In this document: in pieces, positions 43,450-52,996 of the stretch
Numbering within the stretch: position 1 is the stretch's first letter
How the letters are laid out: every line of letters starts with the position of its first letter
Assembly (NCBI GenBank): GCA_019637855.1
Contig: JAHBUX010000012.1
Coordinates: forward strand, 1 to 64,000
Direction: 5' to 3'
Origin: Bdellovibrionales bacterium
GTDB taxonomy: Bacteria > Bdellovibrionota > Bdellovibrionia > Bdellovibrionales > UBA1609
DNA length: 64,000 bases
The notes under the pieces: model-generated
Seen by the model: only the letters and a program-made list of their open reading frames with translations
What the model was told of the DNA's origin: nothing
Databases searched by the model: none
Program-made: the position numbers and the translations under genes

Positions 43450-44253
43450 TTAAGCGCGCAAGGGGCGGATGCGTTGAACCAATTCATCCGCCAATTCGCG
43501 ATTGCCCGCGAGCAATGTGTTGTCACCGAGTTTGTATTCCGAACCCGAATAATCCCACACCACTCCCCCGGCCTCACGCACCAAGACAGTGCCGGCCGCC
43601 GCATCCCACGGTTTGAGGTTAGGTTCCCAGAACGCATCAAACACACCTTCAGCCACTAACGCCAGATCATAGGCTGCCGCGCCGGCTCGGCGTACGCCGC
43701 GCGCATCGTAAACGATGTCAGAGAAAATCTTGAGCTGCGTTTTCAAAGCCGTGGTGTTGTCGGGAAAAAAACCGGTCGCCAACAACGCCTCTTTAATGGT
43801 CTTGCGCTGGCTGACATGAATCGGTTGGCCGTTGACGAAGGCTCCCTGCCCTTTGGCCGCCGTGTAGGTTTTGTCGAGCAGAGGTACATCGACCACACCA
43901 GCGACCAATTCGCCCTGCCACTGAAGGCCAATACTGATGTTGAAGATATGAAAGCCGTGCACGTAGTTAGTGGTGCCGTCCAACGGATCCACCACCCATG
44001 ACGAACGCTGCACGTGATCATCTTTGCTTAAGAATGCCCCTTCTTCGCCAAGCACCGCAATATCAGGAAAGTCTTTCTTCAAAATGGCACTGATGACCTT
44101 TTCGCTTTCAACATCCGCTTCACTGACCAAGCCGGCGTGCGCTTTCTCCTGGACCTTTTTCAGGCGACCGAAGTAGTCGAGCAAGACTTGACGTCCAGCT
44201 TTTGCCGCCTTGAGTGCCGTACCTAGTGCCTGAGTTAAGTCGAGATCTTTCAT
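43450..44253 (-). CDS. suhB: inositol monophosphatase family protein (SuhB-like)
   Basis: 267 residues. Metal and phosphate motifs: GEEGAF (metal glutamates), WVDPLDGTTNYVHGF (motif DPxDGT) and PWDAAAGTVLVREAGG (motif WDxAAG). It dephosphorylates inositol phosphates and in bacteria often doubles as the SuhB antitermination or ribosome-biogenesis factor; which applies is not clear. The ATG is chosen over a TTG one codon upstream. Convergent with the DUF4097 gene, 1 bp apart. Confidence 0.92.
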   Translation of the reverse strand: MKDLDLTQALGTALKAAKAGRQVLLDYFGRLKKVQEKAHAGLVSEADVESEKVISAILKKDFPDIAVLGEEGAFLSKDDHVQRSSWVVDPLDGTTNYVHGFHIFNISIGLQWQGELVAGVVDVPLLDKTYTAAKGQGAFVNGQPIHVSQRKTIKEALLATGFFPDNTTALKTQLKIFSDIVYDARGVRRAGAAAYDLALVAEGVFDAFWEPNLKPWDAAAGTVLVREAGGVVWDYSGSEYKLGDNTLLAGNRELADELVQRIRPLRA

Positions 44254-44357
44254 CAAACCTTTATCAATAGGGCTTCCCAGCCGAAGTCAAGTAGAGCCTA
44301 CGGTTGACCCGTTGGACCTATCACATTTAGAATGAAAGAATCCCACACGGAGGAATC

Positions 44358-45236
44358 ATGTCGTCAGAAAAAGGTAGCTCGAAAGCCGACACCTTGGTGA
44401 AAGTCGTTCTCGTATTCTTCATCTCGCTGTTGTCGTTCTCTGTCGGCACGTTCGTTGGCAAGCAAGTCAGCGACTCCGACCACCGTCGTATGGCCTTAGA
44501 AGGCGAGTACAAAGGTGAGCGTTCGATTGCCTCGACCGATGAACATGCGGAAGGCCACGGCGACAAGATCACGGAAAAAGAAGTTGAGAGCCTGACCGAA
44601 GAGTTCGTGAACAAAGAAAAGGGCCGCGAGCCCGCCGAAGCCAAAGACGCACACGGCGAAGCACATGAAGCCGCCGATGCGAAAGAGCACAAAGCGGATG
44701 GCTACACTACTTACCAAGGTAAGAAGGTCGCAGGTGCCGCCGACAAAAAAACTGAAGCGAAGAAAGAAGAACCGAAGAAAGCCGGTAAAGACGCTCACGC
44801 CGCCGCCGCTGCAGACGCACACGGCAAAGCTGCGGATGCTCATGGCAAGGACCCGGCGCATGCTGCCCCTGGAGCCATTGCCGACGCCGCTTCCAAAGCC
44901 GCCGCCAAAGTGGTTGAAGGTAAAGCTCCGACCGACGGCAAAAAAGAAGAAAGAAAACCGCAAAGCGTTCTGCCCTCTGTCGCCTCCAGCGCCGTTGGCA
45001 AATACGCCGTGCAAGTGGCTTCTTACGCTGACGAAAAAGAAGCTAAAGATCACGCGGCCGACATGAAGGGCAAAGGCTTCAACGCCTTCTATCTGCCCGC
45101 CAATGTGAACGGTAAAACCTGGTATCGCGTTTTGGTTGGTCTGTTCAGCAACATGAAGAGCGCCGATGAGTTCCGCGCTCAGCTAATGAAAGAAGCCGGC
45201 ACCAAGTCGGCCATCGTACAAAAGATCGTTCAGTAG
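44358..45236 (+). CDS. membrane-anchored SPOR-domain protein
   Basis: 292 residues: a short cytosolic N-terminus, one membrane helix (VKVVLVFFISLLSFSVGTFVG, about 15-35), and a long Lys/Glu/Ala/His-rich spacer (about 60-205). A C-terminal SPOR domain (about 213-292) starts GKYAVQVASYADEKEAKDHA and has TWYRVLVGLFSN. SPOR binds denuded glycan at the septum or other cell-wall sites, so the protein probably acts in division or envelope growth. GGAGG precedes the ATG. Convergent with the next gene, 3 bp apart. Confidence 0.88.
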   Translation: MSSEKGSSKADTLVKVVLVFFISLLSFSVGTFVGKQVSDSDHRRMALEGEYKGERSIASTDEHAEGHGDKITEKEVESLTEEFVNKEKGREPAEAKDAHGEAHEAADAKEHKADGYTTYQGKKVAGAADKKTEAKKEEPKKAGKDAHAAAAADAHGKAADAHGKDPAHAAPGAIADAASKAAAKVVEGKAPTDGKKEERKPQSVLPSVASSAVGKYAVQVASYADEKEAKDHAADMKGKGFNAFYLPANVNGKTWYRVLVGLFSNMKSADEFRAQLMKEAGTKSAIVQKIVQ

Positions 45237-45239
45237 TCT

Positions 45240-45773
45240 TTAGAGTTGAACACCGGCGCGAAAGATAAACGCAAACTGCGGATCGGGCCGGTCTTCAACG
45301 ACTGAGGCCCGCGCCTCGCCCTCCAACAAAAGATAATTCCAATACACTGTCGCAATGCCCGCCCCCAAGCCACCCATCCAACGGGTGCCGCGACGCACGT
45401 CCGACTCCTGCGAGTAGGAAGACGTCACGCGATCAAAGCTGGCGCCCGCGCCGGTGGATGCAAACGGCGACCATTTCTCCGACTGGATCAGGTTGTAGCG
45501 AGCCCATGCCGCCACCGAGCCACTCACCGACTGCACACGCAAAGATCCGGCGCCGCTGTCTTTCTTCTGGTAGCCAAACTCGAGATTGGCGCTCCAACGA
45601 TTAAATGAAATCTGCTGAAACAAAACGCCCACTGGTCGCATTTCCATAAAGCCAGGGTTGATCTCGCGATCCACGCGGCCTTCCAGGCCAAGACCCGTTG
45701 CCATTTTGAAAACACGCGCTTCAGCCATGCTCGCCACCAACAACATACAGAGAACGATTACAGCCCGGAGCAT
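45240..45773 (-). CDS. small outer-membrane beta-barrel-like protein
   Basis: 177 residues from the ATG of MLRAVIVLCMLLVASMA, which begins a signal peptide (1-18). The mature part alternates polar and hydrophobic residues with aromatic ends (SFNRWSANLEFGYQK, then WARYNLI) and terminates FAFIFRAGVQL, typical of an eight-strand barrel. Its start overlaps the end of the upstream lipoprotein gene by 16 bp, so the two are coupled and may act together. No family recognised. Confidence 0.7.
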   Translation of the reverse strand: MLRAVIVLCMLLVASMAEARVFKMATGLGLEGRVDREINPGFMEMRPVGVLFQQISFNRWSANLEFGYQKKDSGAGSLRVQSVSGSVAAWARYNLIQSEKWSPFASTGAGASFDRVTSSYSQESDVRRGTRWMGGLGAGIATVYWNYLLLEGEARASVVEDRPDPQFAFIFRAGVQL

Positions 45774-46921
45774 TGGGGGAAACCTTTCCGCAAAGTGTTC
45801 TTCTGAACGGTGTCGCGTAAACGGGCGCAAGCCTTGGCAGTCATCCGCAAATCTGACAGCAGAATAGAAACGATGGCATCCGGCTCCATAATCACGCGAG
45901 CGTAATCAGGACCGATGGCTTCAGGAATTTTTGAGAGACGGTTCATCACCAGAGTCAAAAACTGCTCCGCGGAAAGCTCCGTCGCAAAAGCCAGGTGGTA
46001 CATCAAACGACCAATTTGAGTGCCCTGCTGATATGCATAGGAGGTCAGAAGGCGATCAGACTCTCCCGTTTTTTGAAAGACCGTGTTGGCAAGGAACTGA
46101 AAATCCGCGGCTGTCGCCAGCCGGCGAGGCTCAAGGTCTACGCGACGATGCTCGGAAGAGGACATCGACTCTACAAAGAAGTCCGGGCGATCCGTGAACA
46201 CAGAACCGTAGAAATCAGCCAGCCCCTCATTCCAACCGCGTAGAATGTAGTTGTTCAAACCAAGCGGACTGCGAATATCCTGACCGAGATCATCCGTCGT
46301 AACTTTGGTGGAGGCCGCGTGAACGTGATCGACAGACTGATTCTGCGGCACCATATGATTGAGTTTCGCAATCACCTGGCTTTGAAAGTGCGCATGAAAA
46401 TGCTCATGAGCGACAATACCGTGATTGAGCGCCACCGGAAGGCCGGGCCGTGAGAAGGGCACCACACCGATCGCATCTTGATCGCCAAAGTAGTGAGCGT
46501 TGTTGGCCGTGTCGATGGGATCGCCGCGCATATGAAACTCAACGCCTACTTTGCGCGGCCACGACAGCTGCGCGGCCACTCCTAGGCGCGTATCAAACGC
46601 CAACAAACGATCCATGATGGCGTACGCGGTCAAAGCGATCGAACTTCCTGCATCGGTGGGCACGCAAACGCCATTGCTATTGGTCAAACTGGGTTGGGCC
46701 ACGTCGCCCACGAAACCGTTCTGATCAAAACCGGCCTCATAGTAAACGCGGGCGGCCGGACCACTGAGCTTATAGGGGTCAGAGAGGGTCCCGAGCGACA
46801 CCTCCTTGAACTTGTAGGTGCCCGTTTCACCGGGCCACAGCAAGAGTGCCTTGTCGCCGCACTTGTGTTCTGCATTGGCGCAGCCAATCAAAAAGAGAGA
46901 GAGCAAGAGGCCAAATCGCAT
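45758..46921 (-). CDS. lipoprotein with HExxH zinc-protease pattern
   Basis: 387 residues from the ATG of MRFGLLLSLFLIGCANAEH, a lipobox (LIGC, Cys14). The centre has GIVAHEHFHAHFQ (HExxH) and, about 60 residues on, NEGLADFYGS. The glutamate of that segment is in the position of the third gluzincin ligand, and ADFYG resembles the conserved AxxxxG turn. A surface or periplasmic metallopeptidase is likely; the substrate is unknown. Coupled by overlap to the beta-barrel gene downstream. The upstream part of the frame (MWCFHASC...) has no signal and is left out. Confidence 0.75.
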   Translation of the reverse strand: MRFGLLLSLFLIGCANAEHKCGDKALLLWPGETGTYKFKEVSLGTLSDPYKLSGPAARVYYEAGFDQNGFVGDVAQPSLTNSNGVCVPTDAGSSIALTAYAIMDRLLAFDTRLGVAAQLSWPRKVGVEFHMRGDPIDTANNAHYFGDQDAIGVVPFSRPGLPVALNHGIVAHEHFHAHFQSQVIAKLNHMVPQNQSVDHVHAASTKVTTDDLGQDIRSPLGLNNYILRGWNEGLADFYGSVFTDRPDFFVESMSSSEHRRVDLEPRRLATAADFQFLANTVFQKTGESDRLLTSYAYQQGTQIGRLMYHLAFATELSAEQFLTLVMNRLSKIPEAIGPDYARVIMEPDAIVSILLSDLRMTAKACARLRDTVQKNTLRKGFPQCSGL

Positions 46922-47032
46922 TAGGTTTTTCCTATGGCCTAGCGGTATACGACACGATGCGTGAAAACACCACATTTTCTTGCTAAACCTTCGAAATAAT
47001 TCTTAATTTGGCCCCTTACCGATGGCGATTTT

Positions 47033-49345
47033 ATGAGCATTCTGAAAAAATTTGCAGACGGACTGAATGAGCCTCAAGCGCAGGCCGTGGCCACATTGAA
47101 TGGCCCATTGTTGATCTTGGCCGGCGCGGGCAGCGGTAAAACGCGAGTGCTGACCTATCGCATGGCCAATTTGATTGCTCAGGGTGAAGCCACCGCCGAT
47201 CAAATTTTGGCTGTCACATTCACCAACAAAGCTGCACGTGAAATGGAATCGCGAGTGGTGAAGCTGCTGCAAGAGCTTGGCATTCCGGTTTATGAACGCA
47301 TGTGGGTTTCGACCTTTCACTCCATCTGCGCTCGCATTTTACGCGAAGACATTCACCTGCTCGACTACCAACCCTTCTTTGCCATCTATGACGATTCCGA
47401 TCAGATGTCCTTGCTGCGCAAGGTTCTGCAGATTCTGAACATCAACGAGAAAATGTATCCAGCGCGCAGTTTTCAAGCCCGCATCAACGAAGCGAAGCAG
47501 CTGGCGCAAACCCCGGAAGACCTGGGCAAAAAAGGTTCGATGTGGTGGGACGAGCGCAGCATCGAAGTCTATCGCATCTATGAGCAAGAACTGAAGAAGG
47601 CCAACGCTCTCGATTTCGGTGACCTGCTGTTTAAAACCTATGAACTGTTTCGCACCTATCCCGATATCCTGCTGAAGTACCAAGAGCGTTTTCAGTATAT
47701 CTCGGTCGACGAGTATCAGGACACCAACCACATTCAGTATCTAATCGTAAAGCAGCTGGCCGAACTGCATCGCAATCTATGCGTGGTCGGCGATGAGGAT
47801 CAGTCGATCTACTCGTGGCGGGGCGCAGACATCCGTAACATCTTGAGCTTTGAGCAGGATTTTCCCGAAGCCAAAGTCATCAAACTCGAAGAGAACTATC
47901 GCTCGAGCGGAATCATCGTGCGGGCCGCTTCGGATCTGATCAAGAACAACACCCAACGCAAAGACAAGACGCTGTTCACATCCAACGAAGACGGCGACAA
48001 AATCTGGATTCACGAAGACACCAACGAGTATGAAGAGGCGCGCTTCGTCGTACAAAACATCGAATCGTTAATGAGCTCTCCGTCCGAGGGCCTAAGCTAT
48101 AGCGACTTCGCCGTTTTTTACCGCACCAATGCCCAGTCGCGCGTGCTCGAAGATCTTATGCGTGGTCACAATATCCCCTACAAGCTGGTGGGTGGCGTGC
48201 GCTTTTATGAGCGGATGGAGATCAAAGATGTGTTGGCTTACCTGCGCAGCTTTGTGAATCCCGCCGATGATGTGGCTGTTGAGCGCATCATCAACGTCCC
48301 GGCGCGCGGGATAGGCAAGACCACGGTCGAAAAGATCGAAGAGTACGGTATCAAGAATAAAATGACTTTCTACGACTCCGTGCTGGCCGCCGCCGAACAC
48401 CGCCTGGTGAATACGGGCGCCGCGCGAAAGCTGCGCGACTTCCGCCATTTGATGGATGGGCTGGCAGAAAAGGCGAAAACGCTCAAGCTGTCCGAGCTCT
48501 TTGTCGCACTGCTGGACGCCACTGAGTACGTGATCCGTTTAAAAGAAGAGAACACTCCTGAGTCACAAGCACGCATCGACAACTTGGAAGAGTTCGCCAA
48601 CGCCATTCGCCAGTTCGAACAAGAGCGTGGTGAAGAGGCGACGCTCACCAACTTTCTTGAGGAAATGGCTTTGGTCTCCGACGCCGATCAAGTCGAAGAC
48701 GGCGTCAACACCGTGACCTTGATGACTCTACATATTTCGAAGGGTTTGGAATTCCCCGTGGTCTTTATTGTCGGCATGGAAGAGGGTTTGTTCCCCTCAT
48801 CACGCGCCATCGACGACGCCGATCCAACAAGTGTGGAAGAAGAGCGCCGTTTGGCCTACGTGGGCATGACGCGCGCTCGGCGCAAACTGTTTCTCACCTA
48901 CGCTCGCCAGCGGCGGGTGTGGGGACAAGAGCAAATACATAAGCCCTCACGCTTTTTAGAAGATATTCCGGAAACCTACGTGCATCGCCATGCGCGCATC
49001 CAGCGCCCGGCTTTCTTGGATCGCTATCGCGATAAGTATGGCAGCGCACAAGCCACAGCTTCATCACCGAGTGGCTCCACTTCGATGCGCCCTGAACGGA
49101 GGCGCTCGATCTCGGCGGGCGGACCTGAAAACTTCGACGTGATGCCCGACTACGAAAACGCTGGCAACGACAGTGGCGGGACCCGCTCTTACGAAAAGGG
49201 TATGCGAGTGCGCCATCCGACTTTTGGCGTCGGCTCCATCTATCAAGTCGAAGGTCAGGGCGAAATGCAAAAGGTCAGCGTGGTCTTCCAAGATCAAACG
49301 TTCAAAAAATTCGTCGTCAAATACGCTCGTCTGGAGATCGTCTAA
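47033..49345 (+). CDS. pcrA: ATP-dependent DNA helicase UvrD/PcrA
   Basis: 770-residue SF1A 3'-5' helicase. Q motif LNEPQAQAV, motif I AGAGSGKTRVLTYR, motif Ia TFTNKAAREM, motif II VDEYQDTN, motif III GDEDQSIYSWRGA, motif IV LEENYRSS, motif V TLMTLHISKGLEFPVVF, motif VI YVGMTRARRKL. It unwinds DNA in mismatch and excision repair and displaces RecA. The C-terminus has a Tudor-like segment (KGMRVRHPTFGVGSIY) as in PcrA. The stop overlaps the ATG of the CPXCG gene. Confidence 0.97.
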   Translation: MSILKKFADGLNEPQAQAVATLNGPLLILAGAGSGKTRVLTYRMANLIAQGEATADQILAVTFTNKAAREMESRVVKLLQELGIPVYERMWVSTFHSICARILREDIHLLDYQPFFAIYDDSDQMSLLRKVLQILNINEKMYPARSFQARINEAKQLAQTPEDLGKKGSMWWDERSIEVYRIYEQELKKANALDFGDLLFKTYELFRTYPDILLKYQERFQYISVDEYQDTNHIQYLIVKQLAELHRNLCVVGDEDQSIYSWRGADIRNILSFEQDFPEAKVIKLEENYRSSGIIVRAASDLIKNNTQRKDKTLFTSNEDGDKIWIHEDTNEYEEARFVVQNIESLMSSPSEGLSYSDFAVFYRTNAQSRVLEDLMRGHNIPYKLVGGVRFYERMEIKDVLAYLRSFVNPADDVAVERIINVPARGIGKTTVEKIEEYGIKNKMTFYDSVLAAAEHRLVNTGAARKLRDFRHLMDGLAEKAKTLKLSELFVALLDATEYVIRLKEENTPESQARIDNLEEFANAIRQFEQERGEEATLTNFLEEMALVSDADQVEDGVNTVTLMTLHISKGLEFPVVFIVGMEEGLFPSSRAIDDADPTSVEEERRLAYVGMTRARRKLFLTYARQRRVWGQEQIHKPSRFLEDIPETYVHRHARIQRPAFLDRYRDKYGSAQATASSPSGSTSMRPERRRSISAGGPENFDVMPDYENAGNDSGGTRSYEKGMRVRHPTFGVGSIYQVEGQGEMQKVSVVFQDQTFKKFVVKYARLEIV

Positions 49346-49536
49346 TGGAATTCGAACCCGCCACCGAAGTGCGCTGCCCCCATTGTGGAGAGTCCTTCAC
49401 CACGTTCGTCGATTTGTCACAAGGCGATTCGGTGTACATCGAAGACTGCCAAGTGTGCTGCCAACCGATTCAGTTCAATTTGATTATTCGCGATTTGGAG
49501 CGTGGTGAATTTCGTTTGCACGTGAACCCAGGCTAA
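49345..49536 (+). CDS. CPXCG-motif cysteine-rich protein
   Basis: 63-residue small zinc-ribbon-like protein of the CPXCG family: VRCPHCGESF (residues 9-18) and EDCQVCCQPI (33-42) supply two Cys pairs for a metal site. Function unknown in the family. Coupled to pcrA by an overlapping TAATG. The length is the family norm. Confidence 0.88.
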   Translation: MEFEPATEVRCPHCGESFTTFVDLSQGDSVYIEDCQVCCQPIQFNLIIRDLERGEFRLHVNPG

Positions 49537-49642
49537 CCAAACTCTACAATGGTATGGGAACTAAAGAGGGTGCGCTACAGTTGGAAATTATTAGCCCGTT
49601 GAAACCCGAATTCTTTCGGACGGATACAATTAAGGAAATCAA

Positions 49643-50014
49643 GTGAGCGATCAGCCGATTCCATTTAGGTTACATATCGGTAAAAATGAATTTACTCTGC
49701 CCAATCCAGTCCGCAAACGACTCACAGTGGATGGAGTCCATTTAGTTATGGTAGACTACGCCAACCTTGCAACTCATGACTTAAGAAGAAACGTTTTTGC
49801 CTTCGATTCAGATGGTAACTTTATATGGCGGGTGCAAGCCGCTCCATATATCGGACCCGAGTCCAATAGTTGGACATACTTCCGTGTGGCTGGAAATCAG
49901 GTTCACCTTGGCACTGCTCGTTCAGATTCGAACGAAGTGATTCTGGATATTAAGACCGGGAGAATTTTTTTTGAAGACGGATCGCCAGTTCCTGAGCAGC
50001 CGGATAGAGTCTAA
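49643..50014 (+). CDS. hypothetical protein, A+T-richer
   Basis: 123 residues, cytosolic, no signal peptide. The start is GTG (MSDQPIPFRLHIG) with AAGGAAATC just upstream. Several beta strands are expected (ENVFAFDSDGNFIWRV-like repeats, VILDIKTGRIFFEDG), a layout seen in small beta-propeller or immunity-like proteins, but I do not recognise it. Composition is more A+T-rich than both neighbours, which hints at acquisition. Confidence 0.55.
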   Translation: MSDQPIPFRLHIGKNEFTLPNPVRKRLTVDGVHLVMVDYANLATHDLRRNVFAFDSDGNFIWRVQAAPYIGPESNSWTYFRVAGNQVHLGTARSDSNEVILDIKTGRIFFEDGSPVPEQPDRV

Positions 50015-50041
50015 GCAGCACTCTATTAAGCGGATTGTTGA

Positions 50042-51232
50042 CTATCCCTTCCCATAGTTTTGGCTCTTCAGTTCATTCCATTCGGACAGATATGGTTCTA
50101 GATTTTCTGGCTCAACGGTTGACGTGGGATTTGTATAGACACCTTCAACCCCGTCCCATCCCGAGTAAGTGCGCTCGCCATTTTCATGCTGAGTTTCGAA
50201 GTTCGGCACCAATCCTACTTTGCCTCCTCCACCGGGAACATCCAACGACAAGTTCGGCATCGCTAAACCGGAAAGCCTTCCCCACAGCTCACGCTGAATC
50301 GCTAGCGATTGATCCACTGACGTGCGGAAATGCTCCGAGCCCTCAGAAGGATCGCATTGAAACATGTAGTAGGGCTTCACGCGTAAAAATAGCAAACGTC
50401 GCGACAGCGCTTGTACGATGGCCGCGTGATTGTTGATCCCGTTGAGCAAGACCATTTGATTGAATGATGGAATTCCGTGATCGACAAACCGTTCAAGCGC
50501 TACCGCTGCATCGGCACTGAGCTCGCGCGGGTGATTGAAGTGGGTCATCAAATAGACCGGCTTGAAGCGACGGAGCATCTTAACGGTCTCTTCGCTAACG
50601 CGCATCGGGCACACCACAGGCATACGAGTGCCGATACGGATGATCTCGATATGCTCTAACGCGCGTAGATCGAACAGCACACGTTCAAGTCGGCCATCGG
50701 ACAGTGTCATGGGATCGCCACCGGAGAGAATCACTTCGCGCACGCCGGTGGCACTCCGCAAATAGTTCAGTGCGGCTTCGTAGTCTTTCGAACCGACAAA
50801 AGCTTGCTCCTGACCGGTGAAGTGTTTGCGCAGACAGTAACGGCAGTACAATGAGCACTGATCGGTCACTAAAAATAGCACGCGATCCGGGTAACGATGA
50901 ATCACGCGTTCACGCGGGGAATGTTTGCGTTCACCCAAGGGATCGGAAATCTGCTGACCTTGGGGAGCTAACTCCTCAGCCCGTGGAACGATCATACGCC
51001 GAACCGGGTCTTCGAGATCGGTGTGATCGGCAAGGGCAGCGTAGTAAGGCGTGGAGCGCACTTGGAAACCTGTGCCGCGCGTGAAGGCTTCGCGCTCGGA
51101 ATCACTGAGGGTGAAAACGCGCGCGAAATCCTCCGCCTTGGTCAGGCCGTTACGGAACTGCCAGGTCCATGAGGACCAATCCTCGGCTTGAACGCCGGGC
51201 CAGGGTTCAATTGTACGGAATGAAAACTTCAA
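50042..51232 (-). CDS. kamA: KamA-family radical SAM aminomutase (lysine 2,3-aminomutase-like)
   Basis: 396 residues. The radical-SAM cluster motif is CSLYCRYC, followed by RKHFTG. The SAM-binding GGDPMTLSD segment and the PLP lysine in VPGGGGKVGLVPNF near residue 340 identify the aminomutase family. These enzymes move the alpha-amino group of lysine to the beta carbon, either for lysine degradation or (EpmB type) for modifying elongation factor P. The C-terminal extension with YSGWDGVEGVY favours the KamA type. The start is TTG with AGGGAG 5 nt upstream, inside a strong hairpin. No epmA or efp in the window. Confidence 0.88.
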   Translation of the reverse strand: MKFSFRTIEPWPGVQAEDWSSWTWQFRNGLTKAEDFARVFTLSDSEREAFTRGTGFQVRSTPYYAALADHTDLEDPVRRMIVPRAEELAPQGQQISDPLGERKHSPRERVIHRYPDRVLFLVTDQCSLYCRYCLRKHFTGQEQAFVGSKDYEAALNYLRSATGVREVILSGGDPMTLSDGRLERVLFDLRALEHIEIIRIGTRMPVVCPMRVSEETVKMLRRFKPVYLMTHFNHPRELSADAAVALERFVDHGIPSFNQMVLLNGINNHAAIVQALSRRLLFLRVKPYYMFQCDPSEGSEHFRTSVDQSLAIQRELWGRLSGLAMPNLSLDVPGGGGKVGLVPNFETQHENGERTYSGWDGVEGVYTNPTSTVEPENLEPYLSEWNELKSQNYGKG

Positions 51233-51258
51233 AAGGGCTCCCTATAGGGAACCCTTTA
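51233..51258 (-). promoter_or_regulatory. palindrome covering the kamA ribosome-binding site
   Basis: A 26-nt palindrome with a single mismatched pair: AAAGGG-T-TCCCTA facing TAGGGA-G-CCCTTT. The 3' arm holds AGGGAG, the Shine-Dalgarno sequence of kamA, so folding would hide it. The CCCTTTT end could also terminate the upstream transcript. Confidence 0.55.
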
Positions 51259-51281
51259 TCTGACTTGGGCCGGTGATTCAA

Positions 51282-52691
51282 CTAGCGTTGAAGAACGCTC
51301 TGACCGAGAGCGGGTTTAACGATATTCGAGCCATTAAGCGGGCGACCAGTCGAATTGGGCACCATACCGCGGTTCTGTAGGCCAGGCTGTTGAACACCGC
51401 CGCGATATCCGTTTTGGCCAGGCGTTTGAGTGAGCACATTCGAACCCGGAGCGCCGGCGTAGGAGCCAGAGCTGTTACCGCGAAGATTGCGGCCCGCACC
51501 CGAGTTTACGATTTGGCTGCTCTGACCAGTGGTCGTCAGGTACTCCTGGTGGATCTGAGCGACTCGGGCGAATGCGGCATCCATATCGCTGCCATAGCCA
51601 CCGAGACCTTTAAGATCCCCATACAGACCCGAAGATACGCTGAACGAATCACTCCAGCCCATTGGGTTGCGCAAGCGGCTCACTTCCAAACCGCGGGAGG
51701 CCAAATGACCGCCCCACTGCTGTTGAAGGGTCGCAAGTTTTTGTTTGATTTCGCGTAAGCGCGGATCGTTGGCTTGCAGTTGGCCGGCCATAAGGGTCAG
51801 CGTATCGACCTCTTCGCTCACCGCACCGAATGTCGTCAGATCGGTGATCGACTGAGTGATATAAACATTGCGGCCAGATTTTTTAGCCAAGTACTTCAGC
51901 AGCTCGGCGCCTTTGGCTCGTTGAGCTTTGCACTGATTGGCAGTGCTATTGAATTTGCCAAATGTTCCAACCGGGCCACTCAAGGTCGAAAGACCACCTA
52001 AACCCGCGAGGTTATTGTTGCCCGTACAGCCGATGAGCTTTTGCAACTCAGGCTGAATCTCAAGATCATAGAAAGAGGCGGCCTCTTCGGCCTTCATTCT
52101 CGGAAGCTTGTCCATTTTGCATTTGAGCAAAGTGCTTGAATCAGTGAGCTCTTCGCCATTTCTGCCGATCTCGCAATTGTCGATGCGAGCTGCTTTCAAT
52201 TTCTCTTCCTCTTTCTTTTTACGAGTATCTTCGATTTGAGCGGCGATTTGAGCTTTCTTGTTGGTGGTGATCTCGCGAATCAGTTTAGCCGCCTCGACTT
52301 CGGATTTGGCATAACGAGTGGGTTCGCAATCGGTCGCGATCACACCGGCTCCGTCATCGATCGCGGCTTTCGTGGGGCGCATACAGATGTCGATGCTCCA
52401 TTCGTGGCGCAGTTTTTTAGCCATCGGATCTTCTTTGTTGGCGCGATCGCGAACTTCACGCTCTTCAAACTTGGCGTTCACCGTACCCGACACGACTTCA
52501 TCATTAATATTACAGCCGGCGCTGTCGCCCTCTTCCATTTGGCGTTCGATGCCGCAGGAATCGAGAGAAGAGAGGCTAGTGGTTTGGACAGAAACGGCGA
52601 CTGTTGGCCAGGAGGACAGGTTAAAAGACAACGCTCCCAGCAAAATCGCAAACAGCGGCAAGGAGTTCGATGAATTGTGACGAGCGGACAT
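51282..52691 (-). CDS. large secreted protein of unknown family
   Basis: 469 residues from the ATG of MSARHNSSNSL, which has GGAGG 5 nt upstream; a signal peptide with hydrophobic core LPLFAILLGALSF follows. The N-terminal half contains several cysteines and a charged coiled-coil stretch (TRKKKEEEKLKAARIDNC). The middle is helical. The last 100 residues are Gly/Asn/Gln/Ser-rich (RNLRGNSSGSYAGAPGSN). I do not recognise it. In plan (Cys-containing coiled coil, then low complexity) it resembles the NPYG-repeat protein at 22-24 kb. Confidence 0.65.
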   Translation of the reverse strand: MSARHNSSNSLPLFAILLGALSFNLSSWPTVAVSVQTTSLSSLDSCGIERQMEEGDSAGCNINDEVVSGTVNAKFEEREVRDRANKEDPMAKKLRHEWSIDICMRPTKAAIDDGAGVIATDCEPTRYAKSEVEAAKLIREITTNKKAQIAAQIEDTRKKKEEEKLKAARIDNCEIGRNGEELTDSSTLLKCKMDKLPRMKAEEAASFYDLEIQPELQKLIGCTGNNNLAGLGGLSTLSGPVGTFGKFNSTANQCKAQRAKGAELLKYLAKKSGRNVYITQSITDLTTFGAVSEEVDTLTLMAGQLQANDPRLREIKQKLATLQQQWGGHLASRGLEVSRLRNPMGWSDSFSVSSGLYGDLKGLGGYGSDMDAAFARVAQIHQEYLTTTGQSSQIVNSGAGRNLRGNSSGSYAGAPGSNVLTQTPGQNGYRGGVQQPGLQNRGMVPNSTGRPLNGSNIVKPALGQSVLQR

Positions 52692-52943
52692 AAAGTCCTC
52701 CAATAAGCGGCGAAGAGACAATCCTCTCCCCTAACACCACCTATTCCAAGATCCGCTCCATTGACTACAGAACGCCCAACCTCCCGATTTCACACCCAAC
52801 TTCTCGCCCCTATCGCAACAAGCGCCACTCGAATAACCGTCAAACTTCTGGTCTCAAAAAAACAGGTAGATATGAATAGCCATGTAATTACAATGACTTA
52901 TAAGGAACCACGGGTGCTAACACCCAAAACCCGAAAAAGGCCA

Positions 52944-52990
52944 AAGGTACCAGCTTCCTTTCCGATTATCGGAAAGGAAGCTGGTACCTT
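52944..52990 (-). repeat. perfect 21-bp inverted repeat
   Basis: Perfect 21-bp arms with a 5-nt loop ATTAT, left arm at 52944-52964 and right arm at 52970-52990, a very stable hairpin. It lies directly beyond the T-run of a conventional terminator and is followed on the minus strand by TTTTT after a short gap. A backup terminator or a dyad-binding site. Confidence 0.75.
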
Positions 52991-52996
52991 AAAAAA

